Below are positions 32,608 through 41,984 of a DNA stretch of 64,000 bases, one piece after another. This stretch comes from JAGQZY01 sp964588335 (GTDB lineage Bacteria > Bdellovibrionota > Bdellovibrionia > Bdellovibrionales > JAGQZY01). The stretch spans positions 124,001 to 188,000 of the forward strand of contig CAZPOV010000001.1 in assembly GCA_964588335.1 (NCBI GenBank), in the 5' to 3' direction. The first letter of the stretch is position 1. Each line of letters opens with the position of its first letter. The notes under the pieces were generated by a model. That model was not told the DNA's origin and made no database searches. It was given only the letters and a program-made list of their open reading frames with translations. A program made the position numbers and the translations under genes.

Positions 32608-33870
32608 GTGCAGAATATTTACCAAACATGGACAGAATTTAATAAAGTACAGAACCATGTGCTCCAGAGTTCGCCCACATCGAACCTGATGGAGTCTGTG
32701 GAAAAGAGTGTGGAATTATGGAAAAATGCTCCCTATCCGACAGGTGAAGACTGGAAATATGTTAAATTCGAAAATCTACCAACCACTCATTTCCGTTGGG
32801 TCGAAGACGATCAGTCGAACAAGCAGTTGGCCGATGAAAATTTCTACACCTTTGAGATTAACAATTTTAAAACCCCTCAGAGCTTTGAAAAACTGGCGTT
32901 GCCAAAAGGTCTGGAGCTAATTTCAGAACTTGAGGCCACTGACAAAAAGCTGCCGCCATTAGAAACCACCAATCCGTTCGCTATTTTCTCGCGTTCTTTT
33001 TATGGTTTGGGCTTTTACTTAAAAGTGACGAAAGATTTTGCTGCTGAAAAGCCCATTCGGTTGGTTTTCAACTTGGATGCTTTGACGGAAAAAGACTTAT
33101 TTATTCAACAGAACATCCACATTGCCGTCGAACCAGAGGCGAAAGTACAAATCTTTGTTGATGTCAGCGGCCAGGCTTTCAGCGGACTAAGCAATCTTTG
33201 CTTTGATGTAAAATGCGGCGAGAATTCCGAGGTTGAAATTTACAGCAAAGAAAAAGGCGGCGCTCAGTCCTATTTTGTCTTTAATTTGGCCAGCCAAGTT
33301 GATGCCAATGCCTCGTTTAAAAGTTTTGATCTGACTCTTCCCTCAAAATGGTCTCGTCATAATTTGTCCTGTGACCTTCGTGAAAAAGGGGCTTTAGGAC
33401 AACTGAAGGGGGCTTATTTAAATAATGAGGATAACTTTGTGGATCATCACACTGAGATCTCTCACAGCGTTGGCGAGACGGAGTCTTTGGAAGACTACCG
33501 GGGAATTTTAACCGATCAATCGCAAGCGGTTTTTAATGGCAAGGTCTACATTGCGGAAAAAGCAAGAGGCTCTAATTCTGAACAGATCAATAAAAACCTA
33601 ATGCTTTCGAAGAAGGCGGAAGTCGATACTAAACCAGAGTTACAGATTTATAACGATGATGTTAAAGCCGCTCATGGCGCCACTGTTGGCCAGATTGATG
33701 AAGAGCAGCGCTTTTATTTACAGAGCCGGGGTTACTCGCGTCGGCAGGCCGGGCGAGTGCTTGCAAAGGCGTTTGTGTTTGGACTTCTTGATGATGCCAA
33801 TGACAAAGTCAAAGACTTCTACTTGCCCGAAATGGCGGAAACTCTAGACAGTATGGAGGAGGGGCAGTGA
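32608..33870 (+). CDS. sufD: Fe-S cluster assembly protein SufD
   Basis: The protein has 420 residues. It is recognised from the SufB/SufD beta-helix and the C-terminal hallmark HGATVGQIDEEQRFYLQSRG followed by RRQAGRVLAKAFV. It starts with GTG, with AAGAAAGG six to seven bases upstream. It pairs with SufB in the scaffold. Its stop overlaps the sufS start (GTGA). Confidence 0.93.
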   Translation: MQNIYQTWTEFNKVQNHVLQSSPTSNLMESVEKSVELWKNAPYPTGEDWKYVKFENLPTTHFRWVEDDQSNKQLADENFYTFEINNFKTPQSFEKLALPKGLELISELEATDKKLPPLETTNPFAIFSRSFYGLGFYLKVTKDFAAEKPIRLVFNLDALTEKDLFIQQNIHIAVEPEAKVQIFVDVSGQAFSGLSNLCFDVKCGENSEVEIYSKEKGGAQSYFVFNLASQVDANASFKSFDLTLPSKWSRHNLSCDLREKGALGQLKGAYLNNEDNFVDHHTEISHSVGETESLEDYRGILTDQSQAVFNGKVYIAEKARGSNSEQINKNLMLSKKAEVDTKPELQIYNDDVKAAHGATVGQIDEEQRFYLQSRGYSRRQAGRVLAKAFVFGLLDDANDKVKDFYLPEMAETLDSMEEGQ

Positions 33871-35084
33871 GTTTCGACGTTGAAAACTTTAGAAAAGCTT
33901 TTCCTCAATTGGAGCGGACCATGGGGCCCCGCCGGCTGGTCTATTTTGACAGTGGAGCCTCGAGTCTGAAACACAGTGCTGTTACTGACAGAGTCAATAC
34001 TTACAATCGTTTTGAATCGGCCAATGTTCATCGTGGGGCTCATCAAACCAGTCGCCAGGGAACCGAAAATTTTGAGGTCGCTCGCAAAAGAATTCAAAAG
34101 TTTATCAATGCTCGAAATCCCGAAGAGGTGGTGTGGACGCGAGGAACCACAGAGGGCATCAATTTTATAGCATCCGCCCTACGATCAAAACTGGCTCCCG
34201 GTGATGAGATTCTGATCTCTCCCTTCGAGCATCATTCGAACATTGTGCCTTGGCAGATTGTTTGTGAACAGACAGGGGCCAAGCTTGTTGTCGCCGATTT
34301 TGATCGTGAGCAGGGAATGACATTGGAGGCTTTCAAAAAAGCCATCACGGACAAAACCAAGCTAGCCACTTTTCTTCATTATTCCAATAGTTTTGGTCAG
34401 CGCTTACCCATTGAGAAAATGGTATCTTTGTGTAAGGAACGCAATATCATGACTCTTGTCGATGCGGCGCAAACGGTTCTTACCGAAAAAATCGATGTGC
34501 AAAACTGGGGCTGTGACTTTTTGGTCTTTTCCGGTCATAAAATGTTGGCCCCCTATGGTATTGGGGCTCTGTTTATTCGCAAAGAACTCATTGCTGAGAT
34601 TCCGCCCTACCAAACGGGAGGAAGTATGATCGACCGAGTGACTTTTGCTAAAACAACCTATGCTGAGGCTCCCCAGAAGTACGAAGCCGGAACTCCCAAT
34701 ATTTCGGGTGCCATTGGAATGGGAGAGGCCGCTAAATTAATAATGGAAATGGACTTGCGAGCCGCTCACACTCATGTCTTGAGTCTTCGCTCGATGTTGG
34801 TGGAAAGTCTTCAGCAGCGGTCCTCGATAGAGCTCTATTGCTTTCCCGGTGACGATCACTCGGGGGTGGTCTCGTTTAATGTCAAAGGCTCTCACTGCAG
34901 TGATGTTGGCACTCTTTTAGATAAATACGGGTTTGCGGTACGAGCGGGGCACCATTGCACCCAGCCAACCATGGATCTATTAGGGATTCCCGGAACGGTG
35001 CGGGTATCATTGGCTCCGTACAACAACGCCGAAGAGGTACAAAATCTTATTCAAACTATGGAAAAGATTGAGGAGTTTTTTTAA
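33867..35084 (+). CDS. sufS: Cysteine desulfurase SufS
   Basis: The protein has 405 residues. It takes sulfur from cysteine as a persulfide, using PLP. Motifs: YFDSGASSLKHSAV, ANVHRGAHQ, the PLP lysine in VFSGHKMLAPYGIGAL and the catalytic Cys in RAGHHCTQP. The GTG start overlaps sufD. No SufE or SufU gene lies beside it, although group II desulfurases need such a partner; it may be elsewhere in the genome. Confidence 0.96.
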   Translation: MSFDVENFRKAFPQLERTMGPRRLVYFDSGASSLKHSAVTDRVNTYNRFESANVHRGAHQTSRQGTENFEVARKRIQKFINARNPEEVVWTRGTTEGINFIASALRSKLAPGDEILISPFEHHSNIVPWQIVCEQTGAKLVVADFDREQGMTLEAFKKAITDKTKLATFLHYSNSFGQRLPIEKMVSLCKERNIMTLVDAAQTVLTEKIDVQNWGCDFLVFSGHKMLAPYGIGALFIRKELIAEIPPYQTGGSMIDRVTFAKTTYAEAPQKYEAGTPNISGAIGMGEAAKLIMEMDLRAAHTHVLSLRSMLVESLQQRSSIELYCFPGDDHSGVVSFNVKGSHCSDVGTLLDKYGFAVRAGHHCTQPTMDLLGIPGTVRVSLAPYNNAEEVQNLIQTMEKIEEFF

Positions 35085-35650
35085 TGATCAACTACGATAT
35101 TCTTGTACGAACTCAAGCCACTCCAAATCCCCTTGCAATTAAGTTTGTTGTCAACGCGCCAGTAAAACTAGAGGGTAAAGCGACTTTCACCAGCCCTGAA
35201 GAGGCCCAGGGATTGAAATTAGCTCATGACCTCTTTTTAGTTCAAGGTGTTGAACAGTTGCATATGTTTGAAAATGTTATCACGGTCAGTTTCACGGTCG
35301 ATTGTGACCGCAATAAACTGATTGATGATGTGACATCGGTGATTCAGTCACGCCTTCCGGTTCATGATGCAAACTTCACTCTTGAGAATGAAGAGAAGAA
35401 AAAAAAGAAACGAGAAAGTCGGTCTCCTGAAATTGATCAAATAGAGGAGATCCTTGATCGCACCATTCGACCGGGGTTGCAAGCCGACGGTGGAGATATT
35501 GAGATTATAGATTTCAAAGACAAGGTTCTGACTATCACCTATGAAGGTGCTTGTGGGTCTTGCCCAAGCTCAATGTATGGAACTCTCGATGCCATTTATT
35601 CGATTTTGCGCTCTGAATACGATCCAGAGCTCGACATAATGATTGCCTAA
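35084..35650 (+). CDS. Nfu-type Fe-S carrier with N-terminal Nfu domain
   Basis: The protein has 188 residues. An Nfu N-terminal domain (about 6-95; RTQATPNPLAIKFV) and a Lys-rich linker precede a NifU C-terminal domain (about 110-188; IRPGLQADGGDIEII with the cluster-binding CGSC motif). The architecture matches Nfu1, a carrier that delivers 4Fe-4S clusters to target enzymes. It is the last gene of the suf operon, starting inside the sufS stop. Confidence 0.94.
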   Translation: MINYDILVRTQATPNPLAIKFVVNAPVKLEGKATFTSPEEAQGLKLAHDLFLVQGVEQLHMFENVITVSFTVDCDRNKLIDDVTSVIQSRLPVHDANFTLENEEKKKKKRESRSPEIDQIEEILDRTIRPGLQADGGDIEIIDFKDKVLTITYEGACGSCPSSMYGTLDAIYSILRSEYDPELDIMIA

Positions 35651-35696
35651 TCTCCATACAACAATCTGTGAATTGTCACGGTTTGTATAAGTCGAT

Positions 35697-36098
35697 TTAA
35701 TAATTGACCATTTTTCTCACACTTGTGCGGGTTTCATCATTGGTGACAAACTGAATTTTATCTCCGGCCTGAAAAAAAGCGGATAACGAATCAGAGCCTT
35801 CTAGTAGTGGAAACAAATCGGCAACATTGAAGCTGGTGATAAGGTGGCCTTTTGAATAATCAGACAAAAATTTGGTATAACTTGATGAGGAATCAACTCG
35901 ATTTTTGAAAAAGAACAGACTCACCGTTTGTGCGTCTTTCTCATAAATCAGTGACAGCTCACATTTTTCATAGGATTTCTCGTACAAGTCACGAAAGTCA
36001 CACTCCCTCTGCGAGGTGGCTATAAGCTTAAAACCCGGATCTTGAGAAAAGGCGAAGTGACCGCAAAAAAATAGATTAATAAAAAGAACATATTTCAT
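35697..36098 (-). CDS. Small secreted protein of unknown function
   Basis: The protein has about 133 residues from the ATG at 36098. A GAGG site six bases upstream favours it over the ATG at 36110. It has a signal peptide (MKYVLFINLFFCGHFAFSQ, residues 1-19) and a mixed domain with two cysteines in RECDF and YEKCEL. No family is recognised. It follows the large lipoprotein gene on the same strand with almost no gap, so it is probably its partner. Confidence 0.7.
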   Translation of the reverse strand: MKYVLFINLFFCGHFAFSQDPGFKLIATSQRECDFRDLYEKSYEKCELSLIYEKDAQTVSLFFFKNRVDSSSSYTKFLSDYSKGHLITSFNVADLFPLLEGSDSLSAFFQAGDKIQFVTNDETRTSVRKMVNY

Positions 36099-36106
36099 AT
36101 TAAACC

Positions 36107-39100
36107 TCATTGAAAGTCGATTCCTAAAAGAGCCATTTGTCCAACGGAGCTATGGGAGGCCGTTAATGCGTGGCCGTCAATAGCGTTGCTATCCTGCAAG
36201 GCACACCAAAACGAGTGGTTGCTGTCACTCTGTGGTGAATTGCTGAGCCAAGAGGGAGTCATATTAACGGTACCCAGTGGTTCAGAGTGTTGGGCGCAAA
36301 CCAAGGTTACACCGAAAATATAATAACCGAAGTTAATAAAAAGACTGCCGTCTTCGCTATTCTCTCCGGCGTTGGATTGGTAGTCAAAAATCGGCAGAGC
36401 CTGGTTCACATTCTGCAAGATCACTGAACTGTACAAGCCCTCTGAAGCGTTTTCCCAATTTGGCGAGATAACAGAGTCAGAGGCGGCCTGGATACAAGCT
36501 TCATTGCATGTCCAAACTTGCATGCTGGAATAGGGGAGTGTTGTCGACGTGCTAACGGTTCCAGCAAAAGTCATGGGTTGGCCACCGTATTCCACCGATG
36601 TCATGTTGGGTTGACCCGAGTCACTTTCACTGGATCCAAAAAATACCAGCATGCGGTCGTGTCCCTGAGGCGCTGGGTGAGTCAACTCTGATGTCCAAGA
36701 CGTTAACACCGATATCGGCGGGGTGGTCCAAGGCGCCGAGGTTGCAATTTCGCTATAGTTTCCAGCGGAGTCTTTACCTCGAAGGGATAAAAAGAAGGGG
36801 CGGCCGTGCGCAAGATCCAAACCGGTTTCTTGAAATTGACCGGCGGGAGCTGAGTCAGAGAACGCGATAGGCTTCCAAGCGACGACGTTGCCAACTTCGT
36901 CCCCATCAAGAATACCATTCCAATTGTTATCGATGGCGATTGAAAGCTCATAGGTCTCAAAAGAGCAAGAGTCCAAGCTGTCCGATTGTAAGGTTATTGT
37001 TGGGCTCTTTGTCGAATCAAAGTCATTGGCGATGGTGAAGCTAGGGGTCGATGGGTTGGTTTTATCGACTTTGAAAGATGGAGCAACGCCATAGATGGAT
37101 CGGTTTCCAGCGCTGTCTTGACTTCGCACCGTTGGATAGTAGGCGACACACTCAGATAAGCCTAGCTCTGGGAAACTATAGCTCGTTGTACTGGCATCGA
37201 CCACTTGCCAGGAATTTCCGGACATGTCATTACCGCCACTTGCTGATGTTGAAAGACCTAGACTGATTTTGCTTAAACCGCTACCGGGCTCGGGGTCGGA
37301 TGGAGTGCTCCAGCTGATTAAAGGGGATGAAGAAAAGCTGTCATGCCAAACTGAAGTGATGCTGAGATTGCTTGGGGTCTCTGGGGCCATCGTGTCCAGT
37401 GTGTATTCCAATCCAGTATCGGCACAGGCGCTAACATTTCCAGCGCGATCAATCGCTTGGACGTAGTAGCGGTGTTGGCCGTCGTTACCACCATCGGCAG
37501 AGTAAGTGATGTCTGTCATATTTACAGATTCGTCAGCAACCGGCCATTGACTTGTTATGGGGTCAACACAGTTTGCCGATTCAAATATTTGTATTTTTGT
37601 CCCATGCTCTCCGGAGGCGTTGTACAAATAGATCTGTGGTGTAACATCTTGAGAAATGGTCGAATCATTGGAACTGGCCAGGGACCATTTCCAAAGAGTG
37701 GGATCAGGTTTAATGGTATCAAGCTCATAGGCGATAGTGCTTGGTAGACAATCGGTTAAGTTCGAAAAGTCATCTTCAACTTTGACATGAAACTGGTATA
37801 TTCCGTCCGACAATGTCGGTACGAAATTAACCTCAGTTGCCGATGCCACTTTGCTGATGATGGGGGTTGAACAACCGTTATCAGCAAAAAGGTGGACCTT
37901 AAGATTGGATGTTACATTGTTTACACTGATTGTTGGCGTGGCATCAGAACCTGGTGATGTGAGGTTGGAGGCAAGAGTGACATTTTGTGTGTTTGCAAAC
38001 CCCTGACCTTGAATCGTGAAGTTGACAGTTCCAGAGTTCACTCCATTGAAGTAATTCAGCTCAGGGGCACTCATGTAGGTCTGTGTACCTGTTGGAGTGA
38101 ATTGTATCTGAATGACGCAAAACTGGCGAGCATTTAAAGTGTCGCTACAGGTTCCTCCACTGCCAGGATAGGCGCCACCGGTGTATTCAAAGGGTGACGA
38201 TAATTGAGTCAGGTTCAGATTGGTAGCAGGTGTCTCTCCTGAGTTGTAAATATAAACGAACTTTCCTTGAGTGTTTCCTGATAAAAGCAACTGATAATCC
38301 AGATTAAAACCTCCCAAGAGAGTTAGAAAGGCAGGACTCAAGCCACGGGCACTCATAGTTTTGCTAATTTCTTTGGCGCCCTCACTATCGACATAATCAA
38401 AAACAAGAGTCTCGTTATATTGAGTCGCCGATGCTGGTGAGAACTCAATTCGAACGCTACAGCTTTGATCAGGCTCTAATGTTGATGAGCAGTTTCCACC
38501 GGTTCCAGGATATTCACCACCAACAAATTCAAAAGCTGAAGACAGACTGCGTGGCTGAATCGACATGGCGCTTTGCTTTCCGATATTTCGAAGCTCTAAT
38601 TCTGCGACTTGGGTTGTTCCGACGGTGGTATCGATAAAATTTAAAATTTCTTCACTTGTAAAAATAACTTCAGCAGGATCAAGGGGAAGAGCCGTTCCGG
38701 CGACGACAAAACTAATGAGGCAATTGGTCGTCGGACAACCTTCGTAGGTGAGTTCCACAGTCACCGAGAACTGGCCTTCAATTAAAGGTCTGACTTCAAA
38801 GACAAGATAACATTCTTCAAGAGGTTGAAGAGTGTTGGTGCAATCACCTCCGGATCCGGGGTAACTGCCGCCGGCGTAAGTGACATAGGAGGAGGGAAGT
38901 TGGGAGGTCTGAATGTTGCTGGCACTGGTGGTGCTCGACATGTTTTTTAATCGAACGCTGAGAGTTTGGGAAGATCCGACGGGCATTGACCCCATGTCAA
39001 AACTTGAGCTTCTTAAAACATCCGGCTCAAATAAAACAACCCGGGCTGGTTCGTTCGAAGTGGCGAGTGAATATTCCGAGCTGTCGCTGCAAGCGACAAC

Positions 39101-39148
39101 TAATAGTCCTATGATTAAAAAGGCACTGAATCGTATAACGTTCTTCAT
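36107..39148 (-). CDS. Large lipoprotein with repeated choice-of-anchor D domains
   Basis: The protein has 1013 residues. The lipoprotein signal peptide ends in LLVVAC at residue 20. Three ASH/HYDIN-like choice-of-anchor D domains occupy about 40-380, each with the repeated segment GG-x-YPG(S/T)GG-x-C (GGSYPGSGGDC, GGEYPGTGGNC, GGAYPGSGGTC). Then come Ig-like segments ending in DxxxPxP linkers, and a C-terminal domain of about 190 residues. Regular paired cysteines suggest disulfides in the envelope. The domains point to a surface or periplasmic structural or adhesion role; the target is not known. A divergent promoter region of about 210 bases lies upstream. Confidence 0.85.
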   Translation of the reverse strand: MKNVIRFSAFLIIGLLVVACSDSSEYSLATSNEPARVVLFEPDVLRSSSFDMGSMPVGSSQTLSVRLKNMSSTTSASNIQTSQLPSSYVTYAGGSYPGSGGDCTNTLQPLEECYLVFEVRPLIEGQFSVTVELTYEGCPTTNCLISFVVAGTALPLDPAEVIFTSEEILNFIDTTVGTTQVAELELRNIGKQSAMSIQPRSLSSAFEFVGGEYPGTGGNCSSTLEPDQSCSVRIEFSPASATQYNETLVFDYVDSEGAKEISKTMSARGLSPAFLTLLGGFNLDYQLLLSGNTQGKFVYIYNSGETPATNLNLTQLSSPFEYTGGAYPGSGGTCSDTLNARQFCVIQIQFTPTGTQTYMSAPELNYFNGVNSGTVNFTIQGQGFANTQNVTLASNLTSPGSDATPTISVNNVTSNLKVHLFADNGCSTPIISKVASATEVNFVPTLSDGIYQFHVKVEDDFSNLTDCLPSTIAYELDTIKPDPTLWKWSLASSNDSTISQDVTPQIYLYNASGEHGTKIQIFESANCVDPITSQWPVADESVNMTDITYSADGGNDGQHRYYVQAIDRAGNVSACADTGLEYTLDTMAPETPSNLSITSVWHDSFSSSPLISWSTPSDPEPGSGLSKISLGLSTSASGGNDMSGNSWQVVDASTTSYSFPELGLSECVAYYPTVRSQDSAGNRSIYGVAPSFKVDKTNPSTPSFTIANDFDSTKSPTITLQSDSLDSCSFETYELSIAIDNNWNGILDGDEVGNVVAWKPIAFSDSAPAGQFQETGLDLAHGRPFFLSLRGKDSAGNYSEIATSAPWTTPPISVLTSWTSELTHPAPQGHDRMLVFFGSSESDSGQPNMTSVEYGGQPMTFAGTVSTSTTLPYSSMQVWTCNEACIQAASDSVISPNWENASEGLYSSVILQNVNQALPIFDYQSNAGENSEDGSLFINFGYYIFGVTLVCAQHSEPLGTVNMTPSWLSNSPQSDSNHSFWCALQDSNAIDGHALTASHSSVGQMALLGIDFQ

Positions 39149-39273
39149 AATAGGCCTCTCCTTCTTTCATGGTGTGAAGTTCGGAGATTGATATTAAGAA
39201 ATTACTAAACCCGAAAAAGAAACCGGGACGAAAGTTTGAGAGACAGTCTTTACAGGGGTTTATAGAAAATTTT

Positions 39274-39288
39274 CGAATTAATTATTCG
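39274..39288. promoter_or_regulatory. Palindrome upstream of the large lipoprotein gene
   Basis: CGAATTAATTATTCG forms a 15-base inverted repeat, CGAAT / ATTCG with an AT centre, within the AT-rich gap 39149-39362. It could be an operator, but AT-rich palindromes arise easily by chance. Confidence 0.3.
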
Positions 39289-39362
39289 TGAAATTAACTT
39301 TTTTTTAACAAAAGTTTATTAAGAAACTATAAAAAAAACACAGGTATACAGGGTGTTCTAGG

Positions 39363-39854
39363 TTATTCGTAGTACTTTGGTGTCTTCTTAGAGTTGTTTT
39401 TTTGTTGGCTTTTCGAGACATCGTCTTTGGAATAAATCAATGTCTGGCTGGCGCCATGCTTTTCACCATTTTTCATTTGGTAAACAAAAAAGAAGAACTG
39501 ATCTTTGTCGCTCACAGTCTCGCCATCAATAACGATTGAAAAAATCTTTTCTTCACCTGAATCAAAACCGGTTTGGCCACTGGTATCCCCCGAGATCACC
39601 GAGGCGCCTTTGGGCGTTTTCCACTCAAACACGCTATCAGCCATACTGTTGCGAGCTAAAACTCTGGCCACCAGGGTGATATCTCCATTGCCATTCTCAA
39701 CTTTACTGAGACTGGTTTGAAAGTACCCAAGAGATTTTCCTGAAACTTTTGCTGCTTTTGACGGTGGATTCTGTGCTTTCGGCTTTTGGCTCATTGAAAA
39801 ACTGAGGCCGGAGAAAGCGAGAATAACAAGAGTGGTCAGGATTTGCTGTTTCAT
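39363..39854 (-). CDS. Small secreted protein of unknown function
   Basis: The protein has 163 residues from the ATG at 39854, with an AAGGA site nine bases upstream that overlaps the end of the metallopeptidase-like gene. A signal peptide (about residues 1-22) is followed by a Lys/Pro stretch, a beta-rich domain (about 40-140) and a Lys/Asn/Ser tail ending KKTPKYYE. No family is recognised. The reading frame also has an ATG at 39875, rejected because it has no ribosome site. It is cotranscribed with the upstream lipoprotein. Confidence 0.7.
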   Translation of the reverse strand: MKQQILTTLVILAFSGLSFSMSQKPKAQNPPSKAAKVSGKSLGYFQTSLSKVENGNGDITLVARVLARNSMADSVFEWKTPKGASVISGDTSGQTGFDSGEEKIFSIVIDGETVSDKDQFFFFVYQMKNGEKHGASQTLIYSKDDVSKSQQKNNSKKTPKYYE

Positions 39855-39862
39855 GGGTTTCC

Positions 39863-41617
39863 TTAAAGTGGGCATTTGCTTTGTGAGTTAACAGTTAAGC
39901 TATAGTTTGCGGTCGATTTGATGCCGTTTGTTGTATCGTATTTAATATTTATCATATAGGTGCCGGCCGGCAAAGCTTGGATACTTACAGCTTCCGAGCC
40001 ACTGTTGGCGGTGCTACTGATTGTCGATTCACTATAGCCCACTAAGCTATCAGAGGCCGTGTTGCCGTAAGCGTAATCATCTGTCCATATGTAAAGATCC
40101 AAGTCTGCGGCCTGGCCACCGGCGCCGGTTGTTGTATAAGTCATACTCACATTCAAATTGCCGCCGGAATGGTCGTATTGATAAAAGTCGTTGGACTTAA
40201 ACTGGTTGGAATTGGCAAAACTCCCGTCTTCGGGTTGGCGCCCTGGATTATTAAGTGGACTGGCATTGGGCACATCTTCAGCCAAAATAGGGGTGGGGCA
40301 AGAGCTTCCATTGACGAGAGTGTTGGCATAATTGGTACGCGCCGCCAACTGCTGTTCTGCGTTTTGGATGGTGGACCAGTCTGTCTTTCCAGTCAGTGCG
40401 TCTTGCAAGACATAGAACAGGCCGAGACTGCGGTATTTATAATTGGTATTGGCAAATCCATCAGAATCACCGGCAAAAAGTGTCCAAATTTCAGCGAAGT
40501 CAGCATCCAGGTCGTCTTCCGCTGTCATTGAGTTTGCGTCAACAATATCAAGAAGAGCTCGACTGACAGAAAACTCTCGAAAGTTCCCTTCCTCAGTCTC
40601 AGTGGGAGTGTCGGTCGTTCCACTTTCAAGACTTTCATTGATGTAAACACCGTTGGTTCCAAGGGGGGTTCCGAAGGTGTCGCGATACACAGGATTTCCA
40701 GTCACAGCCGCCTGAAAGAAGTTTGACCAACCTTCACTCCAGGCCAAGCGAGGATCAAGGATATTGTCACCGTTATGAATTCCGCCAGGCGAGTCAGCAA
40801 CGGACAGTAGGTTCTCTAGGGCGTGAGCGTATTCGTGTAAAATAACCGAAGTGTCGAAATGATCGGTGTCAGTATTATCAACATCGCCACCGGTGCCGCC
40901 AAGAATAAAAAGTTGATTGGCCTCGGGAAGATAAAAACTGAGCGGCGGTAATCCAAAATAGCTACCAGGGTTGACTCCCTTCGCCCAGTAAATGTCGACT
41001 TTTGGAGCCACTGTGACTTCGGGACAATCGCTAAATGTGGCAGAGCAATTGGCCGTTTCAGTTCTTAGAAATTCGTTGGCATCCATTATTTTGTCAAGGA
41101 TATGAAAAGCACCGCCGGGGATAACCGCACCGGTGGCAGAAGCCGTCATGGTGCCGATATTTCTTGAGCCATCCAATGTCACAGAAGAAGTGATTCCGTA
41201 AAAGGCATTGGCAGTCGGATTGTTCATCACGTAAGCTTTTAAAAAATTATTGTCGGCACGAGAGGCAATTGTAATCGTCGCTGTTGAATCGTCATTGGGA
41301 AGGCTCAAAGAGAAGTTACCTAAGCTGTCGGTTTCACCACATTGGATGATTGAACCGCTCCCATCTGTCACTCTTATTTCAGCGTGGCGTATGGCATTGG
41401 GGGTACCAATGGCACCGTTACCATTGGTTCGGAATTCGTAGCGCGCTGTTCCCGTGATCGTTATCGGATTGCTGTAGCTGGTGATTGTTGAGCAATAGGG
41501 AAGTGCTGGAGAGCTGGAATTGCTCGAGCCTCCTCCACTGCTGCTGGAGCAGTTACTAACGACTTGAGACAATGTAAACCACAACAGCAAAGTAAAAATG
41601 GTATTGAGACTCTTCAA
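39863..41617 (-). CDS. Lipoprotein with HExxH zinc metallopeptidase motif
   Basis: The protein has 584 residues. The signal peptide ends at a lipobox-like VVSNC and leads to a Ser/Gly linker (SSSSGGGSSNSSS). A carboxypeptidase regulatory-like beta domain (about 45-155; GNFSLSLPNDDSTATITIAS) precedes the peptidase region with HEYAHALENLL, in the HExxH zinc-binding pattern, and WSEGWSNFF, where the Glu would be the third ligand (gluzincin type). A C-terminal PPC-like domain (about 470-580) ends with YMINIKYDTT. It is likely an envelope-anchored peptidase, and peptidases of this style are common in predatory bacteria. The substrate is not known. Confidence 0.78.
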   Translation of the reverse strand: MKSLNTIFTLLLWFTLSQVVSNCSSSSGGGSSNSSSPALPYCSTITSYSNPITITGTARYEFRTNGNGAIGTPNAIRHAEIRVTDGSGSIIQCGETDSLGNFSLSLPNDDSTATITIASRADNNFLKAYVMNNPTANAFYGITSSVTLDGSRNIGTMTASATGAVIPGGAFHILDKIMDANEFLRTETANCSATFSDCPEVTVAPKVDIYWAKGVNPGSYFGLPPLSFYLPEANQLFILGGTGGDVDNTDTDHFDTSVILHEYAHALENLLSVADSPGGIHNGDNILDPRLAWSEGWSNFFQAAVTGNPVYRDTFGTPLGTNGVYINESLESGTTDTPTETEEGNFREFSVSRALLDIVDANSMTAEDDLDADFAEIWTLFAGDSDGFANTNYKYRSLGLFYVLQDALTGKTDWSTIQNAEQQLAARTNYANTLVNGSSCPTPILAEDVPNASPLNNPGRQPEDGSFANSNQFKSNDFYQYDHSGGNLNVSMTYTTTGAGGQAADLDLYIWTDDYAYGNTASDSLVGYSESTISSTANSGSEAVSIQALPAGTYMINIKYDTTNGIKSTANYSLTVNSQSKCPL

Positions 41618-41699
41618 ATGGCACCTCGGATACAGTCTTATCGGGTCGTTTTGGAGCCACCTTGAAAAATTCTACTTGCTTCAAATTGAGAAAAATTGA

Positions 41700-41963
41700 A
41701 TGATGAAAGTCATGGAAGCTGGACTAAACTCAGACATTTCAATCGGACAAAGAAACTTTCATATTCAGACTGAAGACTGGGGTTGGGACAACCCATTCAT
41801 CGTAACCAAGATTTTTAGCCAGGGTGCTGTGCTAAAAAGTTACAAAGTTCCCTATCAAACAGTCCTGAAAACGCCCTTTCCCTCGACCCAGTCCATTCGT
41901 ATGGCCTTGGAAAAGCAACATCAAGAAATTCTAGACCGTCTCATTTCTGGTCATATCGAATGA
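41700..41963 (+). CDS. Small protein upstream of ftsE
   Basis: This 87-residue frame is soluble and has no cysteine. The mid-section DWGWDNPFIVTKIFSQGAVL is distinctive; I do not recognise a family. It is the first gene of the ftsEX run, divergent from the lipoprotein gene 82 bases away, and its stop lies directly before the alternative ftsE start. It has only a weak ribosome site. Confidence 0.6.
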   Translation: MMKVMEAGLNSDISIGQRNFHIQTEDWGWDNPFIVTKIFSQGAVLKSYKVPYQTVLKTPFPSTQSIRMALEKQHQEILDRLISGHIE

Positions 41964-41984
41964 TTGTCGTTAAAATTATGGGAT

